DNA from: Catellatospora sichuanensis
Lineage (GTDB): Bacteria; Actinomycetota; Actinomycetes; Mycobacteriales; Micromonosporaceae
NCBI RefSeq assembly: GCF_007483665.1
Contig: NZ_VIQO01000046.1
Coordinates: forward strand, 32,687-96,686
Direction of reading: 5' to 3'
DNA length: 64,000 nt
Position 1 is the first letter of the stretch. Each line of letters opens with the position of its first letter. Under the pieces are notes generated by a model, which had not been told where the DNA came from, searched no databases, and was given only the letters and a program-made list of their open reading frames with translations. A program made the translations under genes and the position numbers. Shown in pieces: positions 34,587 to 43,425 of this stretch.

Positions 34587-35990
34587 ATGGCGCTGCTCAG
34601 CTGGCTGTCCGGGTCCGCCGACGAGCGCCCCGACGCGGTCCGGGTCGACGGCCAGGCGGTGTCCTGGGTGCAGCTGCGCCGCCTCGCCGCCGCGGTCGCC
34701 GACGACCTGCGTGGTGTCGACCGGGTCGCCGTGACGGCGACGTCCAGCATGCATACCGTGGTCGGCGTCGTGGGCGCGCTGCTGGCCGGCGCGGCGGTCG
34801 TGCCGGTGCCGCCGGACGCCGGACCGGTGGAACGCGACCACATCCTGCGCGACTCGCAGGCCGGGGCGCTGCTCGCACCGGCCGACGGCGAGCGGCCGGA
34901 CCCCACCTCGGGACCGCCGGTCGTCCCTGTCGACCTCACCCGGCACTCGGACACGAGCCACCCGGAGCCCGACCCGGCCACCAGTGCACTGATCCTCTAC
35001 ACCAGCGGCACCACCGGTGCGCCGAAGGGCGTGGTGCTGTCCCGGCGGGCCGTCGCCGCCTGCCTCGACGGGCTCGCCGCGGCCTGGGCCTGGACGCCGG
35101 ACGACCGGCTGGTGCACGGGCTGCCGCTGTTCCACGTGCACGGCCTGGTGCTCGGCGTGCTCGGTCCGCTGCGGGTGGGCAGCGGGCTGCACCACGTGGG
35201 CCGGTTCCGCCCGGAGCAGTACGCGGCCGCGGGCGGCTCGCTGTACTTCGGCGTACCCACCATCTGGTCGCGGATCGCCGCCGACGCAGACTCGGCCCGG
35301 GCGCTGCGCGCGGCGCGGCTGCTGGTCTCGGGCAGCGCCGCGCTGCCCGCGTCGGTCTTCGCCGACCTCGCGGGTCTCACCGGCCATCAGGTCGTCGAGC
35401 GGTACGGCATGACCGAAACGTTGATCACCGTGAGCGCCACGGCCGACGGGCCCCGCCGCCCAGGCACCGTCGGGCTGCCGCTGCCCGGAGTGCGGACCCG
35501 GGTGGTGGACGAGGCGGGCCGGCCGGTCCCTGCGGACGGGATGGGGGAACTCGAGGTCTGCGGCCAGACCCTCTTCGAGGGCTACCTCAACCGCTCCGAC
35601 GCCGATGCGGCCACCCGCACCGAGGACGGCTGGTTCCGCACCGGAGACGTGGCCACCATCGGCCCGGACGGCTGGCACCGCATCGTCGGCCGGGCCGCCA
35701 CCGACCTGATCAAGAGCGGTGGATACCGGATCGGCGCCGGCGAGGTGGAGGACGCGCTGCTCGCGCACCCCGGCGTCCGGGAGGCCGCCGTGGTCGGCAC
35801 CCCCCACCCCGACCTCGGCCAGCAGGTGACCGCGTACGTGGTGGGCGACGGCGTGCACGAGGCCGAACTGATCGACTTCGTGGCGCGGCACCTGTCGGCG
35901 CACAAGCGTCCCCGCCAGGTGCGGCTGGTCGAGGCGCTGCCGCGCAACGCCCTCGGCAAGGTGCAGAAGAGCAGGCTCGCAGCGGACTGA
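34587..35990 (+). CDS. Acyl-CoA synthetase (AMP-binding; malonyl-CoA-synthetase-like)
   Basis: A 467-residue ANL-superfamily ligase: P-loop YTSGTTGAPKG (about 140-150), GLPLFHVHGL, YGMTET (A5), WFRTGDVATIGPDGW (A8 hinge Asp) and the catalytic Lys in NALGKVQK. The length is short for a fatty-acid CoA ligase and fits the malonyl/short-chain group. ATG 34587 follows GGAAAGG. It stands alone; the neighbouring methyltransferase is a remnant, so no pathway can be inferred. Confidence 0.88.
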   Translation: MALLSWLSGSADERPDAVRVDGQAVSWVQLRRLAAAVADDLRGVDRVAVTATSSMHTVVGVVGALLAGAAVVPVPPDAGPVERDHILRDSQAGALLAPADGERPDPTSGPPVVPVDLTRHSDTSHPEPDPATSALILYTSGTTGAPKGVVLSRRAVAACLDGLAAAWAWTPDDRLVHGLPLFHVHGLVLGVLGPLRVGSGLHHVGRFRPEQYAAAGGSLYFGVPTIWSRIAADADSARALRAARLLVSGSAALPASVFADLAGLTGHQVVERYGMTETLITVSATADGPRRPGTVGLPLPGVRTRVVDEAGRPVPADGMGELEVCGQTLFEGYLNRSDADAATRTEDGWFRTGDVATIGPDGWHRIVGRAATDLIKSGGYRIGAGEVEDALLAHPGVREAAVVGTPHPDLGQQVTAYVVGDGVHEAELIDFVARHLSAHKRPRQVRLVEALPRNALGKVQKSRLAAD

Positions 35991-36139
35991 GCGAGCCCTC
36001 GACACGCGCCGGAACGAGATGCTGGCGCTCGCCCGCCGGCACAGCTGGGTCGAGGACTGACGAGGTTCCGCCTGACCGGGGCACGTTCCGAAACTCGATC
36101 ACCCCGGCGGCTCGGCCGGTGCGATGATCTACGCCTGGG

Positions 36140-36246
36140 TCGCTGGCTCAACTGGCAGAGCATCCGACTGAGTAGCGCGTCCGCTTACCGCCCGTGCGGT
36201 CATGGAGGCGCTTCCTTCTCCTTGTCGGATCGGAAGGTTCGGGGGG
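36140..36246 (+). pseudogene. tRNA gene fragments (Lys-type D-arm and anticodon arm)
   Basis: GCTCAACTGGCAGAGC followed by ATCCGACT (36147-36168) is a canonical tRNA D-arm plus the 5' anticodon stem. After a 59-bp unrelated stretch, ATCGGAAGGTTCGGGG (36229-36244) resembles the 3' anticodon stem, variable loop and start of the T-arm. No matching 3' acceptor is seen, so this is not a working tRNA. The remainder of the 35991-36586 gap has only the fragments listed here. Confidence 0.45.
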
Positions 36247-36248
36247 TA

Positions 36249-36266
36249 CCTCCGCGCAAGCGGAGG
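36249..36266. other. Perfect hairpin with GCAA tetraloop
   Basis: CCTCCGC-GCAA-GCGGAGG: a 7-bp stem with a GNRA tetraloop. It occurs once, directly after the tRNA-like fragment; could be a terminator for minus-strand transcription. Confidence 0.5.
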
Positions 36267-36275
36267 ATCTGGCAT

Positions 36276-36500
36276 TCAGCTCCCGCGCTCTCCTCGGCCG
36301 TCGCCCGCCGTTCGTGAGTGGATCCACCTGCGCACGAACAGCCGGTAGGCGGCGTCGGTCGCCGCCGGATCGGCTCCGGCGAGCAGTTCCAGCAGCAGCC
36401 CACGGCTGGTGGCGATACCGAGCAGCAGCGTGTCGCGGTCCAGCGGCCGGTCGAGCCGGTGCACGATCGCCTCGGCGGGGCATGCCCCTGGTCGCACGGC
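36276..36500 (-). pseudogene. Possible C-terminal fragment of a helical regulator
   Basis: The minus frame reads LLGIATSRGLLLELLAGADP and AYRLFVRRWIHSRTAGD, amphipathic helices that look like the end of a TetR-type ligand domain. There is no HTH, and the upstream part runs into the antisense of the AraC gene start. Family assignment is a guess. Confidence 0.25.
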
Positions 36501-36586
36501 CGGCCGTCCGCATGATCGGATCGGTTCGCCGCGATCGGGCGCGGCCGGGGGTTGTTCGGCCAGGCTTGACGTCGAAGGGAGGCCAC

Positions 36587-37456
36587 ATGATCTCGGCACT
36601 CAACCGGCTCGTCGACCTCGTCGAGCAGCACCTCACCGAGGAGCTCGACCTCGGCGGGCTGGCCGGTTCGCTCGGCACCACCGAGTACCACCTGCGCCGG
36701 ATGTTCTCGTCGCTGTCGGGCATGCCGCTGTCGGAGTACGTACGCCGCCGGCGCATGACCGTCGCCGCCGCCGACGTGGTCCGCGGCGAGGACGACCTGC
36801 TGAGCATCGCGGTCCGGCACGGGTACGGCTCGACCGAGGCGTTCGGTCGCGCGTTCCGGGCCGTGCACGGGGCGAGCCCCGGTGACGTCCGCCGCGATGG
36901 TGGCCCCCTTCGTACACAACCGCAGCTCAGGTTCCGCCTGACCGTCGAAGGGAGCATCCCCATGGACACCCGCATCGTCGAGCGCCCCGCGTTCCGCCTC
37001 ATCGGGCACGCGGCCCGTGTTCCGCTGATCCACCACGGCGTCAACCCGCACATCCAGCAGCACATCGCCTCGCTGCCGGTGGCCGAGCACGGCCGGCTGA
37101 AGGCCCTCAGCGCCGCCGAGCCGGCCGGTCTGCTGCAGGTCACCGACGGCGTCGACCCCGACGCGGTCGAAGGCACCCAGCTGACCTACCTGCATGGCGT
37201 CGCCGTGGCCGCGGACGCCGCCGTGCCCGGCGACCTCGACGCCATCGAGGTGCCGGCGGGGCGGTGGGCGGTCTTCAGCACCTCCGGCCCGTACCCGCAG
37301 GCGCTTCAGACGACCTGGGCCGCGACGGCCACCGAGTGGTTCCCGTCCAACCCGTGGCGGCTGCGGCCGGGTCCGTCGATCGTCGCGATCCTCGACCGGG
37401 CGGCCGACTTCAGCACCGCGACCTGCGAGCTGTGGCTGCCTGTCGAAGCGGCGTGA
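36587..37456 (+). CDS. AraC-family regulator with GyrI-like effector domain
   Basis: A 289-residue protein from ATG 36587 (GAAGGGAGG 5 nt upstream). An N-terminal AraC HTH pair (about 1-105; LGGLAGSLGTTEYHLRRMFS, IAVRHGYGSTEAFGRAFR) precedes a GyrI-like small-molecule-binding domain (about 120-289; RIVERPAFRLIGHAARVPL, PAGRWAVFSTSGPYPQAL). This is the order seen in Rob-type and SoxS/BmrR-like drug sensors. It probably senses a hydrophobic compound; no efflux gene is adjacent, so its targets lie elsewhere or are autoregulatory. Confidence 0.88.
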   Translation: MISALNRLVDLVEQHLTEELDLGGLAGSLGTTEYHLRRMFSSLSGMPLSEYVRRRRMTVAAADVVRGEDDLLSIAVRHGYGSTEAFGRAFRAVHGASPGDVRRDGGPLRTQPQLRFRLTVEGSIPMDTRIVERPAFRLIGHAARVPLIHHGVNPHIQQHIASLPVAEHGRLKALSAAEPAGLLQVTDGVDPDAVEGTQLTYLHGVAVAADAAVPGDLDAIEVPAGRWAVFSTSGPYPQALQTTWAATATEWFPSNPWRLRPGPSIVAILDRAADFSTATCELWLPVEAA

Positions 37457-37494
37457 CCTGAGCACCCGCATCCGTCGACCGGCGGGGGTCGTGC

Positions 37495-37917
37495 TCAGCC
37501 GAGGGTGATCTGGCCGTCGCTGATGGTGACGGCCTTCGGGCCGAGGGGCAGCGTGGCGGGGCCCACGACGACGGAGCCGTCGGTCGCCGAGAAGCGGCTG
37601 CCGTGGCAACGGCAGATGATCTGGTCGTTCTCGACGGCGGTGACCTGGCAGCCCCAGTGTGTGCAGGTCGATGTGAACGCCTTGAAGTCGCCTTCCACGG
37701 GTTGGGTGACGACGACCATCGCTGTGCTGTAAATCTTGCCTCCGCCGACCGGGATGTCCGTGGCCGGGCCGAGCGTGACGGGCTCGACCACGGGCACGAC
37801 GGGGTCGGCTGCAGGCGCGGCGATGGCGGGGGTGACCGGCGAGCCGTGGGCCCCTGTCAGGCCACCGGTCGCTGCCGCGCCTGCGCTGGTCAGCAGTGTT
37901 CGTCGGGTCGCACCCAT
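37495..37917 (-). CDS. Exported Rieske [2Fe-2S] protein
   Basis: A 140-residue Rieske protein. A Tat signal (TRRTLLTSAGAA) and a Pro/Ala-rich linker precede a Rieske fold with both cluster motifs, CTHWGC (C-x-H-x-G-C) and CRCHGSRF (C-x2-H). Such small Tat-exported Rieske proteins resemble the QcrA C-terminal domain but lack its membrane helices. No cytochrome b or oxygenase partner is nearby. ATG 37917; a terminator lies upstream after the protease gene. Confidence 0.9.
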   Translation of the reverse strand: MGATRRTLLTSAGAAATGGLTGAHGSPVTPAIAAPAADPVVPVVEPVTLGPATDIPVGGGKIYSTAMVVVTQPVEGDFKAFTSTCTHWGCQVTAVENDQIICRCHGSRFSATDGSVVVGPATLPLGPKAVTISDGQITLG

Positions 37918-38010
37918 GCCATCCCCCTGTTGATCGACAACCGCAGCCTAGCGTCGTTTTTTGCGCCAGATGTCCTTTCTGTGGCAAGTGGGGATCGGGC
38001 CGGACGCGAC

Positions 38011-38040
38011 GTGGGGTCCCGGCGGCAGCCGGGACCCCAC
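38011..38040 (-). terminator. Hairpin after S1 protease gene
   Basis: GTGGGGTCCCGGC (38011-38023) pairs perfectly with GCCGGGACCCCAC (38028-38040), loop GGCA. It lies 3' of the protease stop at 38059 and 5' of the Rieske gene. Confidence 0.88.
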
Positions 38041-38058
38041 TCAGGAAACCGGGTGTCG

Positions 38059-40521
38059 TCAACCGCAGTGGTGGATGTCGCTCCTGGCCTGCGCCACGAC
38101 CACATCGGCTACGCCGGGCGCGCTGACCCGCAACGCCGTGACGGCCAGGCCGGCCGAGGCACCGGGAACCGGCTTCTGCTCGTTGAGCGTGACGGTCAGT
38201 ACGCCGACGCGGATCACCGTGTTCGGCGCGATGGCGGCCACGGGTCGGCTGACCCCGCCGATGGTGAGCGCGCCCAGGCTCACCGACCCGGTGGCGGCCG
38301 GTGTGAGCGGCCCGACCTGGCAGGTGCTGCGGGACACGGCGTGCACGTCGGTGGCCCGGATGGCGGGCAGGCCCGGCAGGCCGATGGTCAGTTCGTCAGT
38401 CCACGCGTTGGCGACCGATCTGGCCTGGCCGGTGTCGACGCGGGCGCCGATGGCGCTCGCGCGGACGATGCCGGCGGTGACCCGGCCGCCGACCCGCTCG
38501 GTGTGGGAGGTCGCCGAGGTGGAGATCTCCCCGGTGTCGCTCACCACGAGCGGCGGCAGCGCCAGCACCTTGCTGGACAGGCCGACAGCGCGGCCGGTGT
38601 GGTAGAGCAACTTCGCGGTCGCGCTCGCCTGGGACGGCAGGTACTGACCGTCGCCGGCGAAGTCGGCGGACACCGGCACGCTGGTCGCCGGTGCGGGCTG
38701 TGCCACGTTCGCGATGGTGCAGGTGGCGACGCCCGCGGCGTTGGTGGTGCCGGTGCACGACTGCGCCGATGCGCCCGAGCCCAGCGTGAACGTGACGGTG
38801 CGGCTGCTGATCGGGCCGTCGCCGTCCTCGCGCAGCGTGCCGCTCAGGGTGGCCGGGAAGTCGTTGGCGACCGTGCCGGGTCCGTCGACGGTCAGCGTCG
38901 TACCGTGCCTCCACACCAGATCGCCGCTGGGCACCGTGCCCGTCCCGGACACACCGATGTAGTAGGTCTCGCCCGCCGTCGCGGTGAACCGTGGGTTCGC
39001 CGCCCGCACCCGATGGGTCTTCTTGGGCTTCTTGTTCTTGTCTTTCTGCTTGCCGGCGAGTTGCCGGGGCGCGGCGGCGACGCGGTCGGCCACGGTGACC
39101 TGTCCGCGGTAGACCGACAGCGCGGCGCCGGCGGTGTGGCTGAACTCGACCGGCCCGGCCGTGGCGGTCCAGCGGTACCAGGCCGTCGCCGTCGGTGCGT
39201 CCGCCCCTGACCCCTCGGCCGGGTCGCCGGTGGCGATGCCGACGTCGGTGTTCTGAGAGCCGGTGGATCCGCTGATCGCCACCGCTCCGGTGGGGACGTC
39301 GTTGGCCGGGTACTGCGGCATGATCTGCACGCAGATCGGGCCGGTGTCGCTCTCGGTGCGGGTGCCGACACCGATCAGGTACACCCGCTCTGAGGGCTCG
39401 CCGCCCTGGCTGGCCCACGTGTGCAGGGTCTGCGGTGTGCCCTGGGAGTCGTTCTCGCCCTGGGTCCACCGGGCCATCAGGTCGTGCTGCAGGGTGTCGC
39501 CGGTGGAGTGGAACACCCCGACCACGGTGTCCACGGTGCTGCCCGCGGTGGACACCACCACCGGCGTGGACGTGTCCGGCGGATCGTAGTTGAACCACAA
39601 CGTGTGGTGCGCCGCGATGCCGGGGACCAGTTCGGCCTCCCCGGCGTCGACGCCCCGGTCGCCGGCGAGCGTGCAGTACCGCTCACTGGCGGCCCGTTCG
39701 GAGGTCCACGGGTGCTCGGTGCGCTCGGTGGGGCCGCTGTCCAGCACGCTCTGCAGCCAGTCGCGGGCGGGGCCGCTGCCGACCATGGCGTACGTGCCGG
39801 GGCTGCCGCAGTACTCCGGGGCCTTGGACAGCGCGCCCGCGACGACCGTTCCGCGTGGAGTCGTCACCAGCGCGGGGCTGCCGCTGTCGCCGCCGCAGAC
39901 GCCGCTGCCGGCGGCGAAGGTCGCGGTCAGCACGTCGGTGCTGGTGGTGACGGTGCCGTCAACGGTCTGCAGGGTTTCGGCCGGTCCGGTGTCCGGTCCC
40001 GTGACGCCCCAGCCGACCGCGGTCATCGGGTCACTCGGGCCGTCCCAGGCCGCCGACTCGCCCGGCTCGGCCAGCGGCGCGAACGGAATGTCGGCCGGTT
40101 CGGCGAGCCGGATCAGGGCCAGGTCGAGCGACGGGTCGGCGCCGGGCTGGGACGGCCAGGACGGGTGGCGCCGGGCGCCGGCCACGGCGACAGAGGTCGC
40201 GGTCTCGACAGTGGTGCCGCCGAGTGCGACCCGCATGCGGTATGGCCGCAGCGCGTCGACGCAGTGCCCGGCCGTCAGCACCCACTCGGGCCGGACGAGA
40301 GCACCGCTGCACACGAGACCCGGCAGGGTGACCCGGGCGATGAAGGGGAACTGGCCGTCGGTGGCGTCAGATCCGCCGCCGACCGCGTGGGCGGGTTGTG
40401 CCAGGCCGGTCAGGCCCGACAGCGGCAGCGCCAGGAGGGCGAGCAGCGACCAGGCCCGCCTCCGCGGTCGCCGTGTTGTCGACGGGCCGGGTGCGCCGGC
40501 CCGCAGACGCGTACGATTCAT
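38059..40521 (-). CDS. Secreted trypsin-like (S1) serine protease with long beta-rich C terminus
   Basis: An 820-residue exported S1 protease: signal peptide to about residue 46, then VGGGSDATDGQFPF activation site, catalytic His86 (LTAGHC), Asp133 (DLALIRL) and Ser213 (GVCGGDSGSP). After about residue 260 come beta-sandwich modules, a basic Lys-rich patch (KQKDKNKKPKKTHRVR), an Ig-like domain and a C-terminal choice-of-anchor-type domain (about 640-820). Substrate specificity is unclear. ATG 40521 lies in a 339-bp gap shared with the STAND gene. Confidence 0.88.
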   Translation of the reverse strand: MNRTRLRAGAPGPSTTRRPRRRAWSLLALLALPLSGLTGLAQPAHAVGGGSDATDGQFPFIARVTLPGLVCSGALVRPEWVLTAGHCVDALRPYRMRVALGGTTVETATSVAVAGARRHPSWPSQPGADPSLDLALIRLAEPADIPFAPLAEPGESAAWDGPSDPMTAVGWGVTGPDTGPAETLQTVDGTVTTSTDVLTATFAAGSGVCGGDSGSPALVTTPRGTVVAGALSKAPEYCGSPGTYAMVGSGPARDWLQSVLDSGPTERTEHPWTSERAASERYCTLAGDRGVDAGEAELVPGIAAHHTLWFNYDPPDTSTPVVVSTAGSTVDTVVGVFHSTGDTLQHDLMARWTQGENDSQGTPQTLHTWASQGGEPSERVYLIGVGTRTESDTGPICVQIMPQYPANDVPTGAVAISGSTGSQNTDVGIATGDPAEGSGADAPTATAWYRWTATAGPVEFSHTAGAALSVYRGQVTVADRVAAAPRQLAGKQKDKNKKPKKTHRVRAANPRFTATAGETYYIGVSGTGTVPSGDLVWRHGTTLTVDGPGTVANDFPATLSGTLREDGDGPISSRTVTFTLGSGASAQSCTGTTNAAGVATCTIANVAQPAPATSVPVSADFAGDGQYLPSQASATAKLLYHTGRAVGLSSKVLALPPLVVSDTGEISTSATSHTERVGGRVTAGIVRASAIGARVDTGQARSVANAWTDELTIGLPGLPAIRATDVHAVSRSTCQVGPLTPAATGSVSLGALTIGGVSRPVAAIAPNTVIRVGVLTVTLNEQKPVPGASAGLAVTALRVSAPGVADVVVAQARSDIHHCG

Positions 40522-40860
40522 GGACTCACATCCCGTCAGATGCAGTGAGGGCCGTGGATACGGCCTGATCAGTCAACTGACGGGCCGGACAGCTGGTTAC
40601 TCTCCGCCACCGTGGGGCCGCCATGAAGAGCTCGACGCAGCCCGCCCGGACAGCGGCTCGCAGGCCCAACGGGGACCCTGTCCAAAACAGGGCGGTCTCC
40701 AGCGGCGTGCGGCAGGCCCGGACCTGACAACTGGATCTTGCCGCAGCGCCGGGCCCACGCCTGTATCGTGAATAACACCTGGCAGCAGCCGCACCGGGCG
40801 GCCAGACGCGCCGACGACGGCGCCGCGGTCCACGCGCACAGCGATGAGAATGGCGACGCT
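40522..40860. other. Divergent intergenic gap, no gene supported
   Basis: Between the S1 protease and STAND gene starts. A minor hairpin (CCCTGT-CCAAA-ACAGGG, about 40676-40692) is visible; no convincing promoter pair or short gene was found. Confidence 0.4.
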
Positions 40861-43425
40861 ATGGCCGACACCGGCGCGCCGCCGCGCAGCGCCATCAGGA
40901 CGCCAGACCAGCGGCTGCGCATATTCGTCTCCTCGACCCTGGAAGAACTGGCCGCCGAGCGCGCCGCGGCCCGGACAGCGATCGAACAGCTGCGGCTGGC
41001 ACCGGTCATGTTCGAATCCGGTGCCCGGCCCCACCCGGCACAAGACGTCTACCGTGCCTACCTGGCCCAATCCGATGTCTTCGTCGGCATATACGGCGAC
41101 CGCTACGGCTGGGTCGGGCCGGGCATGACCGTCTCCGGCCTCGAAGACGAACTGCAACGCGCCACCGACCTGCCGCGACTGCTGTACGTCAGGTCGCCCG
41201 CACCAGGCCGCGACCCCGAACTGGCCCGGATGCTCGACCGGATCAGGCAGGACGGCCGGACCTCCTACAAGAAGTTCACCGACGCCGCCCAGCTACGCGA
41301 ACTGATCCTCACCGACCTGGCGACCCTGCTCGCGGAACGGTTCGGCAAGCCGCAGCCCCCGGTGCGCGAGACCGAGGTCGCCGCGCCGCCCGCACCGGCG
41401 ACGGCGCTGATCGGGCGAGACGGCGACCTCGACCGCATAGCCGCACTGCTCGACTCCGACGAACGCCGCCTCGTCGTGCTGACCGGCGCCGGCGGCATCG
41501 GCAAGACCCGGCTCGCCCTCGCGGTGATGCAGCGCACCGCAGGCCGGTGGCGCGACGGCGCGGCGTTCGTCGACCTGTCCACGATCACCGACGCCCGGCG
41601 CGTCCCCGATGCGATAGCCCTGGCGCTCGACCTGGTGGTGCAGGGCCGCGAACGTCCACTGGACACGCTGCACCGGCGCCTGTCCGACCGCGACATGCTC
41701 ATCGTCCTCGACAACTTCGAACAGGTGCTCGACGCCGCACCCGTGGTCGCGGACCTGCTGCAGCGAGCCCCGCACCTACGCGTCCTGGTGACCAGCCGCG
41801 TCGTCCTGCGGGTGCGCGGCGAGCAGGACTGGCGGGTAGACCCGCTGGAGGTCCCACCGGCCACGGCCCCGGTCGAGGAACTGGCGCAGGCACCCGCACT
41901 ACGGCTGTTCGTCGAACGGGTCCGCGACGTCCAGCCCGGCTTCGAGTTGACCGGCCAGAACGCACCGATTCTCGCCGAGCTCTCCCGGCGGCTGGGCGGC
42001 CTGCCGCTGGCCCTGGAGCTGGCGGCCGCCTGGATGCGCCTGCTCACCCCTGAACAGATGCTGACCCAGGTCTACGGCCGCCTCGAACAACCCGGCACCC
42101 TCATCGATCTGCCCGATCGCCAGCAGACCCTGACCAGCACGATCGGCTGGAGCTACGACCTGCTGCCGACCACCGCACGGCAGCTGCTCGCCCGGCTGTC
42201 GGTGTTCGCGGCCCCGTTCACCGTCGACGCCGTGATCGCGGTCTGCGGCGACGACGGCTCCGACGTCGTCACCGACCTGTCCATGCTGCTGGACAGCAGC
42301 ATGGTGAGCCCGTCCGAGCGCGCCGACCGTCAGCGCGCGTACCAACTGCTCGAACCGATCCGGCGCTTCGCCGCCGAGCGCCTCGACCCGGCAGGCCCGA
42401 CACCTGGCCGGCTGCACCGGTACATTCTGGACGTCCTCACCGCCGCGGGCACCAGGCGAGGGCACCTGGACCAGCTCATGCGGCAGCTCGACAGCGAGCA
42501 GCTCAACTTGCAGGCCGTGATCGAATGGATCGGCCGCGACGGGCAGCCGTCCGGTCCGCTGCTGCGCGCCCTGGGCGACGCCTGGGTGTGGATGCAGGCC
42601 TGCGGGCACCTGCGGCAGACCTCCGAGCTGTGGCAGCGGATCCAGTCGCTGCCCCCCGACAGGCTGCGTACCGACGACGACCAGCTGGCGCTGGCCTGGC
42701 TCAAGGCCAACCGGCTGCTCAACGACGGCTCCTTCGCCGAAGCCAGCGCCCTGGTCGAACGGATACTTCCCGACGCCCGTCGGCTCGCACCCCCACCGCG
42801 CACCGCACTGCTGCTCACCACGCGGGCGATCGCGCTGGCCGCCACCGCACCCCAGCAGGCCCGGACCGACTTCGAGGAGGCGCTGCGCACGGCACGCGCC
42901 GCCGAGGACCCGCTCAGCCTCGGGTACGTCCTGTCCCACTACGGGCTGCTGCTGTGCCTGGCCGGTGAGACCGACCAGGCACGGGAACACCACCGGGAGA
43001 CGCTGGACATCGCCCATGTGCTCAACGACGAGAACCTGCGCGCCGAGGCCCACTACGAGCTGGCGCTGGACGCCATGCAGGCCGGCGACCCCGCCGCTGC
43101 GCAGGCCGAGCTGGCCGTCGCGGTGGCCGCATACCGCGCCTTCGACAATCTCGACGGGCTGACCCGATGCATCGGCGCGCTCAGCGCACTGGCCTTGCGC
43201 AGACAGGACGCCCGCCTCGCCGCTCGCCTCGCCGGAGCCGGCAGCGCGGCACGAGAGCGTATCGGGCTGGTGCCCTGGCCGTTGGTCACCGAATGGGAAC
43301 GGCAGACCAACGACCAGGCCAAGGCCCTCCTCGGCGGCGACGCGTTCGACGCGCAACTCGCGGCGGGCCGCGACCTCACCGTCGACGAAGCGCTCGCCGA
43401 GAGCGGGCAGCGGGCAGCGTCATAG
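40861..43425 (+). CDS. DUF4062-STAND (NB-ARC) ATPase with TPR-like C terminus
   Basis: An 854-residue NLR-like protein. Residues 17-160 are a DUF4062 domain (LRIFVSSTLEELAAER, SDVFVGIYGDRYG). A STAND NTPase follows: Walker A TGAGGIGKTR (208-217), Walker B MLIVLDNFEQ (about 280), sensor VTSR, and LGGLPLALELAAAW (about 395). Helical repeats of TPR type fill the rest (about 550-854). In bacteria this layout occurs in stress-sensing regulators and in defence proteins, where DUF4062 takes the effector position. ATG 40861 is chosen because DUF4062 starts right after it. The stop overlaps the convergent ABC permease gene by 6 bp. Confidence 0.85.
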   Translation: MADTGAPPRSAIRTPDQRLRIFVSSTLEELAAERAAARTAIEQLRLAPVMFESGARPHPAQDVYRAYLAQSDVFVGIYGDRYGWVGPGMTVSGLEDELQRATDLPRLLYVRSPAPGRDPELARMLDRIRQDGRTSYKKFTDAAQLRELILTDLATLLAERFGKPQPPVRETEVAAPPAPATALIGRDGDLDRIAALLDSDERRLVVLTGAGGIGKTRLALAVMQRTAGRWRDGAAFVDLSTITDARRVPDAIALALDLVVQGRERPLDTLHRRLSDRDMLIVLDNFEQVLDAAPVVADLLQRAPHLRVLVTSRVVLRVRGEQDWRVDPLEVPPATAPVEELAQAPALRLFVERVRDVQPGFELTGQNAPILAELSRRLGGLPLALELAAAWMRLLTPEQMLTQVYGRLEQPGTLIDLPDRQQTLTSTIGWSYDLLPTTARQLLARLSVFAAPFTVDAVIAVCGDDGSDVVTDLSMLLDSSMVSPSERADRQRAYQLLEPIRRFAAERLDPAGPTPGRLHRYILDVLTAAGTRRGHLDQLMRQLDSEQLNLQAVIEWIGRDGQPSGPLLRALGDAWVWMQACGHLRQTSELWQRIQSLPPDRLRTDDDQLALAWLKANRLLNDGSFAEASALVERILPDARRLAPPPRTALLLTTRAIALAATAPQQARTDFEEALRTARAAEDPLSLGYVLSHYGLLLCLAGETDQAREHHRETLDIAHVLNDENLRAEAHYELALDAMQAGDPAAAQAELAVAVAAYRAFDNLDGLTRCIGALSALALRRQDARLAARLAGAGSAARERIGLVPWPLVTEWERQTNDQAKALLGGDAFDAQLAAGRDLTVDEALAESGQRAAS

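Noticed and set aside
36249..36266. CRISPR repeat-like hairpin with GC stem
   Set aside because: It resembles the stem of type I-E repeats, but occurs once, with no second copy at spacer distance and no cas genes.
40594..40860. Upstream extension of the STAND gene and an antisense frame across its start
   Set aside because: DUF4062 begins right after ATG 40861; the extra codons show no conserved features and the antisense frame lacks any motif.
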